64,000 nt of DNA from Symbiodinium natans. Its lineage: Eukaryota; Sar; Dinophyceae; Suessiales; Symbiodiniaceae. The notes below the pieces were generated by a model. The model was given only the letters and a program-made list of their open reading frames with translations, was not told the origin of the DNA and did not search any database. The position numbers were made by a program, and so were the translations under genes. The DNA lies in NCBI GenBank assembly GCA_905221605.1, contig CAJNDS010001968.1, forward strand, positions 621,593-685,592, given 5' to 3'. Positions 1-37,000 of this stretch are shown here, piece after piece; position 1 is the stretch's first letter, and every line of letters begins with the position of its first letter.

Positions 1-880
1 TACTTACACGGGAATGCTCGCACAGTATCTACTTGACGTTGCAGTTTAGGGTTTAGGGTTTCCCTAAGGCTCCATGTATACGAATCATACCCACTTCGGA
101 GCCTGCCCTAGACCCTAAAGCCTAAACCCCTATCCCTAAACCCCAAACCCTAAACCCTATACCCTAAACCCTACATGGAGCCTGGGGGTTTAGGTATACT
201 CTGATTTGTGGACCCTGTGGGCCAGCGGGGCAGCGCAACACACTTTCACGATATTCTTCTGAGATCCCAGGAGCTCCAATATCCCGAGGGGGAGGATTCC
301 TTAAATCCAACTAGGGTTTAGGTTTTAGGGTTTAGGGTTTAGGGTTTAGGGTTTAGGGTTTAGGGTTTAGGGTTTAGGGAATCAAAGTGGGATACCTACA
401 ACACAGCTTGTACAAGGACTATGTTCCCTAAAGGGATCTCGGGGACTCCCTGGGAAATACCCGTACACCGTTGAATTTGGCAGTCGTGGCTCCAGACGGA
501 GGCGCGTCCCCCCTGGCGCTGTAAGCAGCGGAATGATTGTGCCCCCCCTGCGTTTTGGCACCTGTCCTTGTAGGGTGGGCGGTTCAGGGTCTGGGGTTTA
601 GGGTTTAGGGTTCCAGGTATGATGGAAACTCCTGAACCTGTACCCTTAAATTTTCCAAGCCCTTAAACCTTTAAGCCTCTAGCCGCCTAAACGTCTGCAT
701 CGTAAATCCTAAAACCTTGAACCCTCAAACCAGCGACACAACCAAAGTGTGGACTGGGGGTTTAGGGTTTTGGGGTTTAGGGTGTAGGGTTTCGGGCTCA
801 GCCTCTGGGCGTTTTGCATGTAGTACCCTAAACCCTAAACCCTAAACCCTAAACCCTAAACCCTAAAATTCGCAAGCAAG
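1..880. repeat. interstitial telomere-repeat arrays around short unique segments
   Basis: Blocks of CCCTAAA (130-175, 826-868) and TTTAGGG (308-378, 595-610, 749-793) alternate with unique segments of 100-200 bp. A possible exon at about 258-300 (GAG CTC CAA TAT CCC GAG, after atcccag) is too short to claim. This is not a chromosome end: the arrays are short, mixed in orientation and continue through the whole window. Confidence 0.8.
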
Positions 881-24400
<23,520 letters not shown>

Positions 24401-25017
24401 GCGCAATCTTTGAGGGCCTTGCGGTGGGTTTAGGGTTTAGGGTTTAGGTTTTAGGGTTTAGGGTTTAGGGTTTAGGGTTTAGGGTTTAGGGTTTAGGGAT
24501 TTTAGGGTTTAGGGTTTTGGAAGCAGGGCATCCAGGGGGATATGTGAATGTACAGCCGACCACTTAGGGTTTAGCGTCTAGGGCTCACAGGCTTAAACCA
24601 ACGCCCTATGTTGCGGCCAAAACCTCAAGTCAAGGCTCCGAACTCCGAACCCTTGAAACCAGTAGGCCGAACCCCGCACCACCCTAAACCCCGAATCCGC
24701 CCTAAAGCGCTGACCCTTAAGACCCCTAAACCCAAGAGCCCAACCCTTAACATCTAACCCGGTGAGCCCGAGACCCCTAAGCGCCTACCGCCTAAACTCC
24801 TGGACCCTAAACCCCAAACCCCTACACCCCTAAACCCTAAACCCCAAACCCTTAACCCTAAACTCCGAAACCCCTAAACCCTACACAAATGCCCGCAGCA
24901 GGGACGAAGAAAATCCTTATTCCCTAAACCTTATATCTTAAATCCTAAAACCCTAAACCCTACAGCTTAAACCCTAAACCCTAAACCCTAAACCCTAAAC
25001 CCTAAACCCGCAGCCAG

Positions 25018-25089
25018 GGGCCGAAGAAGATCCAGGGACCCATGGGAAGCATGGCCGTGATGGTGGACGTGCTGCCAGGGATCGTGATC
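25018..25089 (+). CDS. channel exon, segment before S1
   Basis: Starts after ccag at GGG CCG AAG and encodes GPKKIQGPMGS, then the hydrophobic MAVMVDVLPGIVI. It ends ATC| before a GC donor. It joins in phase 0 to the S1 exon, giving a continuous hydrophobic run of S1 length. CCCTAAA units lie directly left and TTTAGGG units directly right. Confidence 0.7.
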
Positions 25090-28000
25090 GCCCCTTTGCT
25101 TTTGTTTAGGGTTTAGGGTTTAGGGTTTAGGGTTTTAGGGTTTTAGGGTTTTAGGGTTTTAAGGGTTTTAGGGTTTTAGGGTTTTAGGGTTTTTAGGGTT
25201 TTAGGGTTTAGGGTTTGGGGTTCAGGGTTTAGGGTTTAAGGTTTCGTGATCGCCCCTCGGGCCCTCTGGTGCTTGCCTTTGCTTTTGTTGGGTTTATGGT
25301 TTAGGGTTTAAGTTGTTTTGTTTTAATGGGGGGGGGGTTAATCAGATTCTGTGACAGATTAAACTCTACAGCCCCTAAACCAAACCCTAAACCCTGAACC
25401 CAGAAAGCTAAAACCTCTCTCCCCCCCCCCTCCCCGCCTGCCTTTTTCGAGTCCAGGTCCTCAATGCGATCGTTCTCGGAATCAGCAGCGACGTCGCAGA
25501 GGACCATGTTGTTTGGCAGGCGCGGCTTGAGTATAGGGGTCGGAATATGTACTAATACTAATATTCCCTTAGGGTTCCTATATATATATATTTATTTATT
25601 TATTTATTGATATTTATTTTTCTATTTATATTTATATTTATATTTATAGTTATATTTATATTTATATTTATAACTTATATCTACTACAACGACCACCCAA
25701 AACCCTATTCTAATTATTAAGGCCCCTATATTAGGCTTTTGGCTTTAGGTTCTTGCCTGAGGGCCTCCCCCAGAGACGCCAGTATCAAACTTATATTGCA
25801 GCAGGCCTGTTTATATGATAAGACCTATTCCTTGACTTCGTGATCTTGGAGTATCTGCAGAGCTCCGCGTTTTCTGAATACCGTAACAGCTCTTGGCAGA
25901 ATAGGAAGCTAATGGATGCCTTTCTATGTTTTGTTAAAGGTGCGCGGGGCCATAATTTCTTACAGGGCACCGAGAAGACGTGTAGATTCCGTTGTCAGGA
26001 ACCAACCCAGAAGTCGTTTTTCAGCTCTGAACCCTCAACCCTAAACCCTAAACCCTCAACCCTAAACCCTAAACCCTAAACCCTAAACCCTAAACCCTAA
26101 ACCTAAGGGCTGAGAACCTTCAGTGCCATGTCTGTTGCACTCTCGGTTAGCTGCAAGGCCAGGAGCCGGTTTGAGAACCTAAGCGGTTGGCCTGAGGTGG
26201 CCCTCTTGAGAGCTACCGGTTTAGGAGGTTTAGGGTTCAGGGTTCAGGGTTCAGGGTTCAGGGTTCAGGGTTTAGGGTTTAGGGTTTAGGGTTTAGGGTT
26301 TAGGGTTTAGGGTTTAGGGTTCCTGACCCTACCTTACAACACCCTCAACCCTGAGCCCTAGAAGCCCTCGACCTTAAACAGTTTGCAAAAGCCATGAACC
26401 CCCTAAGCCCTTGAAACCCTAAACCCGGGCCCCTAAAGAAAGAAAGCGTAAGAACAAACATCAACCTGGCAGCCATCGGATTCAAGCATGTCTCCAACGA
26501 TGGATTTGGGCAGGGTTATAAGTACCCTGAGTCAGGGTTAGAACCAGCTACCCTGCTTATAACCCTACTTAGAAGTGCCCCAAAAACCCCAAACCCTGAA
26601 CCCTGAACCCTTCTTGTAAGTACAAAATCATCCTCCCAGTCTACTAGCACAAGTGTCCATGCGCGCAGGTCTTTAATGTGTTCTTTCTGGCTTTCTATAC
26701 CTTGGAGTTCATCGTCAAGCTTGCCATGTCCTTTGGCAAGCCAAATGGGGGGGTGGGGGCTAAGGGTTGTTGTCGGGTTTTCTTGATGTTAGTATGGCGC
26801 ATGGTACGGAAGGGTGGGAAGGGGTGGAAGAAGGGGAGAGGGGGAGTGGGTGGGGAGGGGGGAGGGAGAGGAGGGGGAGGAGGGGAAGGAGGAGACTGAG
26901 GAAGCGGGGGGAGTACCCCGAACCCTAAACCATAGACCCGAAATCCTTCTTTTAGGGGCAACCCCGGCAACTCCTGAAATAAGGCCAAGCAGGGTTAGAG
27001 ACTCCTCCTGTGGCTCCTTGATCCCTGGTTCGGCCAAGCTTCCAGGGAGGTTTCGAGCTCCCAAACTTACCGGGTTCAGGGTTTAGGGCTTGGGGTTTGG
27101 GTTTAGGGTCCTTTCGTAGAGCATTGGGAATTCGGCACCGGAGGGATAAACGGCACCTGATTCTAGAACTCCTTCTCCTAGCAAGCCAAAACCTCCAAAG
27201 CCAAAACACGAACCAGGGCTTTTTCGTGCTGCAGGGTCTCTGGTGTCAGGGTATCCAGATGTTTTCCGTGTTTCGGATGGACGGCGACGTGTGTGAGGGC
27301 TACTGCGAGGTCCCGAGCTCCCGCCCCAGCAAATCCAGCCCTAAACCCTAAACCCTCAAGACGAAATAACTAGAAATTGTATGTGGTATCATTCTGAAGT
27401 TACCAAGCTTTTGCTCTAAACAGCTGACAAGCAGAGTTTCAATAAATTCATCCAAAGCGCCTGGGAGACCAAATGCTCAACTTACATAAACCTCTGCAAC
27501 CTTCCCACCCGGAGGAAATGCCCTGCTCCCGAAAATTCAGCTTTAACGCCGACACAAAGCTTTGGCACACAACTTTCGCTCCAAGCTTTCGCTCAAACCT
27601 TTCGCACAAAACTGTTGCTCAGAATGTTCGCACGAAACTTTCGCTCAAAACTTTCGCGCAAAATGGCACAAAGTCTTCGCTCAACACTTTCGTACAAAAC
27701 TTCCGCTCAACACTTTCGCACAAAACTCCCGCTCAAAACTTCCGCACCACACATTCGCACAAAGCTTCCGCACAGGTCTTTCGCACAAAGCTTTCGCACA
27801 GAAGTTTCGCTCAAAGCTTTCGCACAACACTTTCGCTCACAACTTTCGCACGAAACATCCCCAACCCTAAACCCTGAACCCTAAATCCTAAACCCTAAAC
27901 CCCCAATCCCTAAACCCTAAACCCTAAACCCCCCACCCTAAACCCTCAACCCTGAGCCTTCTCTCCAGGTTTGGATGGAGGTGGTACTTTCTCGGGGAGG

Positions 28001-31000
28001 ACTGGGCCTGGAACTACTTCGACCTTTTCTGCGTGGCACTGTCCTGGGTTGAAGAATCGACGCCTTACCTGCACAGAGGATGTTGGGATTCGTTTTGAGC
28101 CCTAAACCTACGAAAGCCCTATAAACCCTAAACCCTAAAGCCTAAGCCCTAAGCCCTAAACCCTAAACCCTAAGCCCTAAGCCCTAAGCCCTAAGCCTAA
28201 AGCCCTAAACCCTAAAGCGCTCTCCCGCCCGAAAAGACAGAAATCAACGAGAGCCTGGATTAGGACAACCTGGATAGTCCGGGCGATGAGCAGCGCCAGC
28301 GACGAACCGCTGGACTTGAACGCCATGGTGCAGCGGGCTCAGCGGTTTGGGGTTCAGTTTAGGGTTAGGGTTTAGGTAAACCCCCAAAAGCCCTAAAAAC
28401 CCTGCCGAAGACCACCAAGGTGGCTCTAGATTAAGGTGGAGGGCTGAGGGTTTAGGGTTTGGGGTTTAGGGTTTAGGGTTTAGGGCTTCAGTGTTTAGGC
28501 TTAGGGTCTAGGTTTGCAGGTCTCTGTCGGATTTAGAGGCAATTATTTTCTCTGTGGTGCTTTCCTGTAACCCTAGATCCTTAGCCTTTTTAGGCCTTAT
28601 TGAGTTTCTTCATAAGCCAGCTTTTAAATTCATTTTATCGCAGCCCTACTAAGTGCAGCCAAGTTTTGTCTTCTAGCCCAAAGCCCGAAACTCTACACCC
28701 GAAGCCCGAGACCTAAGAGCTCAAAATTGGGACCTTGGAAGGATCCTAGACCCTTTAACCCCTTTGTTTCAGGTTTTTTTTCACCCTGAACCCTAAACCC
28801 TAAACCCTAAACCCTAAACCCTAAACCCTAAACCCTAAACCCGAGTTTCCGGAATTTGCTAGGGTTTTACTGGCTTTCGGGCGTAGCCTCCTCGACTCAG
28901 AGGTGCCTCCTGGGTTTAGGGCTCAGGGCTTGTATCCCGGAACCCTAGAAAAGCCTATGAGTTGAAGCTTAAGAAGCCTTCCTATCCCTTTCAACCCTTC
29001 AAACCCAAAGCCTAAACCCTAAACCCTAAACCCTAAAACATAAACCCTAAACCCTAAACCCTAAACCCTAAACCCTAAACCCTAAACCGCACCTCCTACA
29101 AAGCACTGAGGTTCATCCGCATGCTCCGGCTGACCAGACTTGTGCGATTGGTTCGCACACTGCGCTTCGAGATCTTCTACGAGCTGAAGATGATGGTGCT
29201 GGGCGCCACCTGGTGGATGATGCCTAGGCGGTTTAGGGTTTAGGGTTGAGGGTTTAGGGTTTAGGTTTAGGGTATTTAGGGTTTAGGGCCCAAAAACTTG
29301 CATGTTCCCAACTTGCACTACTTCCGGTTTTTGGAACGAGCCTACATTGAGCCCTTTGGCACAGTAGGCACCTGCCGAAGAACCTGACAGTTTAGCAAGG
29401 GTTCAGGGCTTTTCGGGTTTAGGGTCCAGTAGGGAAAAGGGCCCATGTCTGTGGCACGTGCAGCAGTAACATAACCCCTCAAGACCCCACCTCAAGTTTC
29501 AAAAACTGGCTGCTACCTACCACCCTAAACCCTCAACCCTAAACCCTAAACTCTAAACTCCGACGCAAGGTCGTGAGCGGTATGCGGGTGCTCTTTTGGG
29601 CCATGGTGCTGCTGATCGCGCCTTGGATGCAGACCCGACGCCCCAAAACCCTCGAACCATTTAGGTTTTAGGGTTTAGGGTTTAGGGCTATTTGCGGATG
29701 TGGGGTGCTTAGGATAGGGTTTTAGAGTACCCCTGAAATGAAGTCCGAACTAGTTGCAGTACCCAACGGTTACACCCTACTTGTATGAGTAGTACCCGGA
29801 GTAGGCCCTCATTTCCTTGTTTTTAGGGTGGGGGTTCCCTTATAATCCCTTAACCGTTCTTACTCCTAAGATATTCTTGGGTCTAGTGTATGAGTACCCC
29901 CAACCTTACTTCCCTTTATCCAAGAGCAGGTCATCATCTACACGACTGGCGTAGCTGCCAAGAACATGATCGGGCAACACGAGCCCGAGTTTAGGGATGC
30001 CGCTTGACAGCACGGAGCCATTCGGGTTTAAGTTTTGCGCAGTTTCGGCTTTGCTGTAAAGGGATATGGTTGACAAACATTCCTGAGTCCTTAGTAGGGA
30101 TTCTAGTCCCTCCCTGTTCTAAGCAGGAACATCCCAACTTTTACCCCGAAAAAAAAAAGCCTACAGCTCCAGCTGTGCATTCTTCGAGGCAGACCCATGT
30201 CTCGAATCCATACCTGTTGAAGTGGGCCATGAAACTAGCAAGTGGGCCAGGGAACCGCGTGGTTGAGGTTGTCTAGGACCCGGAGTAGGCCCTTATGTCC
30301 TGTTTAGGGTTTAGGGTTTAGGGTTTAGGGTTTAGGGTTTAGGGTAACTAGGACCCGGAGTAGGCCCTTATGTGCTTTTTGTTTGGTTGGGGTTCCCTTA
30401 CAACCCCCTTAAACCCAAGAAGGGTAACCGATGTATTGCTAGGTTACTCCTGGGTTCTAGTTGTTTAGGTTTTGTTGTTTAGGGTTTATGGCCTGTTCTG
30501 GGCTCCTCTATGAAGTGTAACCTGGCTACGTACAGCAGAGTTTTAAGTTTAGGCCTCATCTGCGCAGCAGCACCTTATTTAATGAGGCTTACATATCTTC
30601 AGGGTGCACGATCATTGCAGGTGCTCCTATGTTTCATGGGAGCAGCCTAAGTTCAGGCCTTGAGAAGCGGAGACTAGGGGTGCCTAGAGACAGGTACCCT
30701 CGGCTATGTTTTCAATCTTCCGATGCTTCACCGACGGCTGCGATGCCTACGACGGCACGCCGTTGACGGAGCGCAGCTTGCCAGATGATTAGGGTTTAGG
30801 GTTTAGGGGTTTGGGGTTTAGGGTTTAGAGTGTAGTGTGTAGGGTGTAGGGTTTAGGGTTTAGGGTTTAGGGTTTAGGGTTTAGGGTTGATTTGAGAGGG
30901 TTAGGGAAACGCCTTGTTGCCGGGGCATGCATCATCTTGAGGAGTGGTCCGAGCCCGAAACCTCCTCGGAGTTTATAGAGATCAGGGACGCTGCCCATGT

Positions 31001-34000
31001 CACCATGTTGCATTGGCGTATATTCGTGTGCCCACAGGGATTGTGACAGCGTTCGGCTGGGCTGAGGAGGTTCATGGCGGCAGTAAGCCCTAATCCCGAA
31101 ACCCCTATGTCAAACTCTTGAGTTTCAGGGTGAGGCTGCTTCTGTGCATGGATTGAGGTCGAGCCCTTGAGCCCACCCCCCCCCCCCATTTACGCAGAGT
31201 GGCTTGCGTACTTCTTAGTTCGAGGCTTCAGTTCACTTTTGTGGTCCATTGGGGGTCCTAAACTCTCGACCTGAGACACTACAAGCCCTAAACAATGAAT
31301 TACACCCTACAAACCCCATAAGCCCTGAACCCTCAACCCTACAAGCCGTACCGCAAGCCCAAAACCCTACAATCCCTATACGCCCTGAACTATATAAACC
31401 CCATGACGCTATAAGCCCTAAACCTCTATAAACCTAATGAACACTATAGCATATGAACGCTATCAGCCCTAAACCCTATAAACCCTGTGAACGCTCTAAG
31501 CCCTAAAGCCGAAACCCCAGATCCCCCAGACCCTAGGGTTCTGATTCTGGTGTGCTACACAAAGTCCTAGGGACTGGTGCACCGAAGTAGTCGAAGGCAT
31601 GCAAGCAAGCCTTTACTCCAAGGCTTACACCTTTATATTCGGCCCCTACAGAAGCACGTTTCGGGGTTTAGTTTAGGGTTTAGGGTTTGGTTCAGGGTTT
31701 AGGGTTCAGGGTTCAGGGTTTAGGGTTCAGGGTTTAGGGTTGAGGGGTACTTATAGGTAGGGTTATAGGTACCCAAAAATGGACATCCCATGAACCTCTG
31801 AGTGCCCCAAGAGGTTCTTCAGGAGGGTGTTTGTGGTTTCGGGTTTAGGGTTTAGGGAACCCTAAACCCCAAACCCCAAGACCCTTGACCACGAGCGGCC
31901 CAGGTCTACGCAACAACCATGGCTTTCTCTTCGTCGCACCTCGGAACAGAGTCCAAAGAACAAGCTAGGTCAGGTCAGTAGGTGATGGTTTAGGGTTTAG
32001 GGTTTAGGGTTTAGGGTTTAGGGTTTAGGGTTTAGGGTTTAGGGTTTAGGGTTTAGGGTTTAGTGTCCTCAGGCCCTTATGAAGGAGTACTTGGGCCCTC
32101 CGAATCCTGAATTCATAGGCTATCATAGGCTCAACATAGCCCACACATTCACAAACCCTATTGAATAAGGCTTTTGTTTAGGGTTTTAGGGTATAGGATT
32201 TAGGGTTATCGGACTTAGGGTCTAGGGTTTTGGGTTTAGGGTTGGGCCCCAAGACCCTTAAATATGAGTCCAATGGGGAACGGCTTAAGCTTTGGGACTC
32301 CAAGCCTAACCCTAAACCGACCAAACCCCCATACCCTAAACACTAATAAGGGCTGGCGCAGGGGTAGGGGTTTGAGGCACGAAGGGTTGCAATGGTAAGG
32401 TTCAGGGTCCGAGTCTACTGTCTACTGTCCAATCTTCTTCTGACAGGATCTCGATGCCGGGCTAGAGCCAAAGCGATGCTAAACCCTAGACCCTAGACCT
32501 AAATAACCTAAATAACCTAAATAAAATAAATGGTTTAATTGTTTGAAAATATCTCAGTATTTTTCTTGATTAGAGCATTTGATCTGTTATTTATTAATGA
32601 ACAATTCATTAATGCATGTATAGTTTTTGACATTACAAAAATAAAGACCCTAAGCCCTGAACCCTGAACCCTGAACCCTAAACCCTAAACCCTAAACCCT
32701 AAACCCTAAACCCTAAACCCTAAACCCTAAACCCTAAACCCTAAACCCTAAACCCTAAACCCTAAACCCTAAACCCTAAACCCTAAACCCTAAACCCTAA
32801 ACCCTAACCTACTGATAACTACCCATTAACCTCCGAGTTGCAAAGTCCCTTTATGCCCTGAATGTGAGAATATGTTTCGTGTTTGGGGGGGGTTCTTAAG
32901 CAAGTAAATATGTGATTAGGGTTTGATCACCCAAACGAGGCCCGAATGCCACCACCTCGTGAAGTGACACGGAAGTCGCATAAACCCCAAACAGTCGGTG
33001 TTTTTTCCTGGGTTCTGGTCCATTTCAGGGCTTGAGAAGTACAAAATGGGTGTGCCCTTTCTATATATTCATTATTATTTGCATTTTTTGGTTTGTTTTT
33101 ATTTTATAGTTTTTTTCTTTTCTTGGAAGGGGGGGGGGGGGGGGGGTGGGGTTCCTAGCATAAGGACTAGCGTATCTTGGCTATATAGGGGTCCCCCCCC
33201 CCCCCCCCCCCTCCCGCAAAAATTTGGGCCTTGACTCCCCTGCAATTTGGGAACCTAGCAAAGCACAAGAAAAAGTGCATGCAGTGATCTTTAGGCTTAG
33301 TCCTCCGGCAGTTTCAAGATTTAGGTTCGGGGGATGAGGTTTTATGGTCTATAGTGCCTATGCCCAAAGCCCCCGCCATCTACAGCTCAGGTAGGCTACA
33401 CCTGCATGTACATGCTGGTCTGCCTTGGCGTGCAGAGGGCTCAGCTCCACCCGTAGGTTTAGGGTTTAGGGTTTAGGGTTTAGGGTTTAGGGTTTAGGGT
33501 TTAGGGTTTAGGGTTTAGGGTTTAGGGTTTAGGGTCCTTTTCGGCAAGCCTGTGAAGAACTCCGGCCCGCTATTTGGATCACTGCACCGCCGACACCATC
33601 GTGCGCAGTCATAGGTTGGCGAAGACACTGTTAAAATGCATTTGCACTGCTTAAACCGTTTCCAAATGACATGTGCGGGGTGGTGCGGCGATGTGACACG
33701 CTTTAGCTTCAACAACTTTGCAGTTTGCAGCTTGTGGGACACCAGGCATTTTCATATCCGCCGCCAAGTGGCTTCAAGCTTCGCTGCAGCCCCGACTTGC
33801 GCATGATGCAGGATCATGCCCCAAAGACTGCCCGCAGCATCTTGGGCGCACTTTTGCGTTGGCTGGCGGCGGGCCATCTCAGCTTTGGGCGGTCCAACTG
33901 CAGACTGGAATAGCGCATCAGGACAGAGCTTTGCTCGGAGGATCATTCCGATGCTTCAACGTCCGTTCATATGCTCAGGCTATGGTTCAAGCTTTGACTG

Positions 34001-37000
34001 ACCGAAAGCAGCACATGGAAGGAGGAGCGTGCTGGATTGAGAATTTGGGGTCATTCGGGTTTACAGGGCTCGACCCCAAGCCCTAACACCCTGAAGCGTA
34101 AAGCCCTTAACATCCCCAATACCCTCAAGCCCTCAAACCCTCAACCTAATCACTCATGAGGCCCCTGGGACATGTTCTATCTTCCCTTATTGGGTTTAAG
34201 AGGATCACATTCAGGAAACCCTAAACCCTGAACCCTAAGCCCTAAACCCTGAACCCTAAACCCTAAAGGGTGTTTCACGGGCCATCCTAGCAGTTCCAAG
34301 AGCCCCAAATCCTAAACTCTAAAAGCCCTAAACCCCAAACCCCTGAAGCTGAGAGGTGCATGGTTAGTTATGGGGGGGGGGGGTTCATTTAGGGGCTTCT
34401 TAGGTAGATAGGGACGAATTTGGGTGTGTGTGTTTATATATATATATGTGTATATAGGGGAATAAGATTAAGGGTCCCTTCTAGGGGTCCCTCCTTCTAC
34501 CCCTTAATCCTGGCAAGAAGGGTTTAGGGTTTAGGGTTCAGGGTTTAGGGTTTAGGGTTTAGGGTTCAGGGTTTAGGGGTTAAGGTTTAGGGTATGGGGT
34601 ACGGGCCATCCTTGATCCAGGTTCAACCTGATCATGGCCATCTTCTTGGAGAACGCCACTTGGATGATATGTTGCACGCCGGTGAGGATTCAGGGTTTGG
34701 GGTTTAGGGTTTAGAGTTTAGGGCTTAGGGTTCAGGGTTTAGGGTTTAGGTTGTAGGGCTTAGGGTTTTTTTTGGGACCTTTTGGCCTTAGGACCCAGAG
34801 CAGGTCCTTATTCCCTTGTTCTCAGGGTTTAGGCTCCCTTATCAGCCCCTTTAAACCAAAAAGGGCACCCTTTTTCTTCCTAGGTTGCTCTTGGGTTTAG
34901 GACTTAGCTAGTAGGGAGGGGGGGGTTTCGTTAGTCAAAGGATGTCTCTATTTCTTTGGTCGGGTTTTGAAGGGGGTTCTATCGAAGTAACCCAAAGCCC
35001 TATCAATCCCAGACCTTCAACCCTACACCCTACACCCTACACCCTACACCCTAGACCCTAGACCCTAGACCCGAACCCTAAACCCTAAACCCTAAACCCC
35101 AAACCCTAAACCCTAAACCCAGATGCAGCAACAACCAGGCGGACCCCGACTCGCCCAACGCGATGAGACTGCTGTGTTTAGGCTTCTTAGGGTTCAGAGT
35201 TCAACCCTAAACCGGAGTTGATTTCCCTAAACCCTCAACCCTAAACCCTGAACCCTAGTCCTAAACCCTAAACCCTAAACCCTAATGCCTAAACCCTAGA
35301 CCCTAAACCCTAAACCTGGCTTTCGAAGGTCATGATGAACCAGATGCAGCGTCACTTGCCTTGAACTAGATGCCTTTGTCGTGGGACTTGGCCGTGATAG
35401 CACGAAGTTCACATGAGGCCTCGGTACCTTTATCACCCTACTTCTAAGTACCCCTAAACCCTAAACCCTAAACCCTAAACCCCTAAACCCTAAACCCCAA
35501 ACCCTAAAACCCTAAACCCTATAAGTACCCCATAAACCTCCAAGTAAGCCCCAAGCCGATGACCTCCGCGTTTGCATCTCTGGCCGGTCAAATTCAGGCA
35601 TCCCCACCACGAAACAGGGTTTAGGGTTTAGGGTTTAGGGTTTAGGGCTTACCTCTGCTCCTTCAACATTTAAGCCAACGGCCAACAGCCACTTTCCGCA
35701 CACCTACCTGCCCCAAACCGCGCTCTTGCGTGAACCCCAATACCCAACCACTACTCAACCCTACTAGACCGCAAAGTCAAAACCCGAAACCCTACTAAAC
35801 CCTAAACAAGGGTTTAGGGTTTAGGGTTTGGGGCTCTGCCCCCTACCTTGTCCTCAGCGAAGAACTTGTAGGCCTGTGCTCCTAGCCGCTGAGGTTAGGG
35901 TCAAGAGTTGGTTTAAGATTGTTTTGGGCTAAGGGTTTAGGGGTTTTGGGTTTTTGGAGTTTGTGTTTGGGGTTTTGGGCGTAGGGTTTAGCGTTTGGAG
36001 TTTAGGTTTTGGGTTTTGGTTTTGGGCTTCGGGCTTAGAGTTTAGAGCCTAAACCCAAAACCCTAAACCCTAAACCCTAAACCGTGGCTTTGGGTTTGTG
36101 GCTCTAGGAAAGCTGACTGGCATCGACAACACGGCCAACAGGATGGAGGTTAACATCAAGGTCCGCCGGTTGCTTACAGATTCCGCCAATAGGGTTTAGG
36201 GTTTAGGGTTAGGGTCTCCACTTTTCATGGTGTCCTATCTTGTGGGGGGTAAGTGCAGGTTAATCGAACCCCTAAACCCTACTCGTAAATTTCAACCCGA
36301 AACTGCCTAAGCTACATATTCCTGGTATTGTTTGAGATGCAGAGCTTGGCCTGTCCTTATCTTCAATGAAGGTACCCAAAAGCCATGAGAAGCCTGCACG
36401 CACCCTTAACCCAGACTTGCCCTAAACCCGGACCTTAAACTGGGGCTCAGGGTTTAGGGTTTAGGGTTTGGGGTTTAGGGTTCAGGGTTTAGGCTTTGGG
36501 GTTTGGGGTTTAGGGTTTATGGTTTAGGGTTTAGGGTTTAGGGCCATCCTCCAACCTTACGCCCCAAAGGCCTAGACGGCTTGGGGTTCATCGGTACCTC
36601 GCTTAGATGTCCGCGGGTGCTTAAATTAGAGTTTAGTTTAGGGTATAGTTTAAGGGGCAGGCTGCAGGGTAACTGGTAGATCGAATGGCTAAAACGTTAC
36701 TCATGGTGCTGCTAGAACCGTAATGGCTTACAACCCTAAACCCTATTACCCTGAAATTGTGTTGCTCTAAGCATTGCCTAAGCATCAAAAACCTCAAGAA
36801 GCCCCAAGCCCCAAGCCGCGGGCTCCCTAAACCCTAAACCCTAAACCCTAAACCCTAAACCCTAAACCCTAAACCCTAAACCCTAAACCCTAAACCGCCG
36901 GGCTCCCCCCGCGGTCGACTAATCCTCTTCCTCTTCGAAGTTTCGGTACCACGAGTCGCGTCTTGGTGCTCCGCCGGGGTGTTGGAGACCCTTTGTAAGT

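Noticed and set aside
1-400. Chromosome end (telomere) at the left edge
   Set aside because: Arrays are short, occur in both orientations and recur every few hundred bp through the entire window.
26678-27086. Gly/Arg-rich ORFs after the S2 exon
   Set aside because: Read-through of the S2 exon into G-rich intron sequence, or G-rich shadows; only 26669-26739 is coding.
27473-27884. CRISPR array or coding repeat protein
   Set aside because: The 15-bp imperfect tandem repeat has no spacers, and the context is a eukaryotic intron.
35118-35170. Exon starting GCGGACCCCGACTCGCCCAA after accag
   Set aside because: The S6 exon joins directly in phase to 35329-35350 to give the expected LENVMM; adding this piece breaks that continuity.
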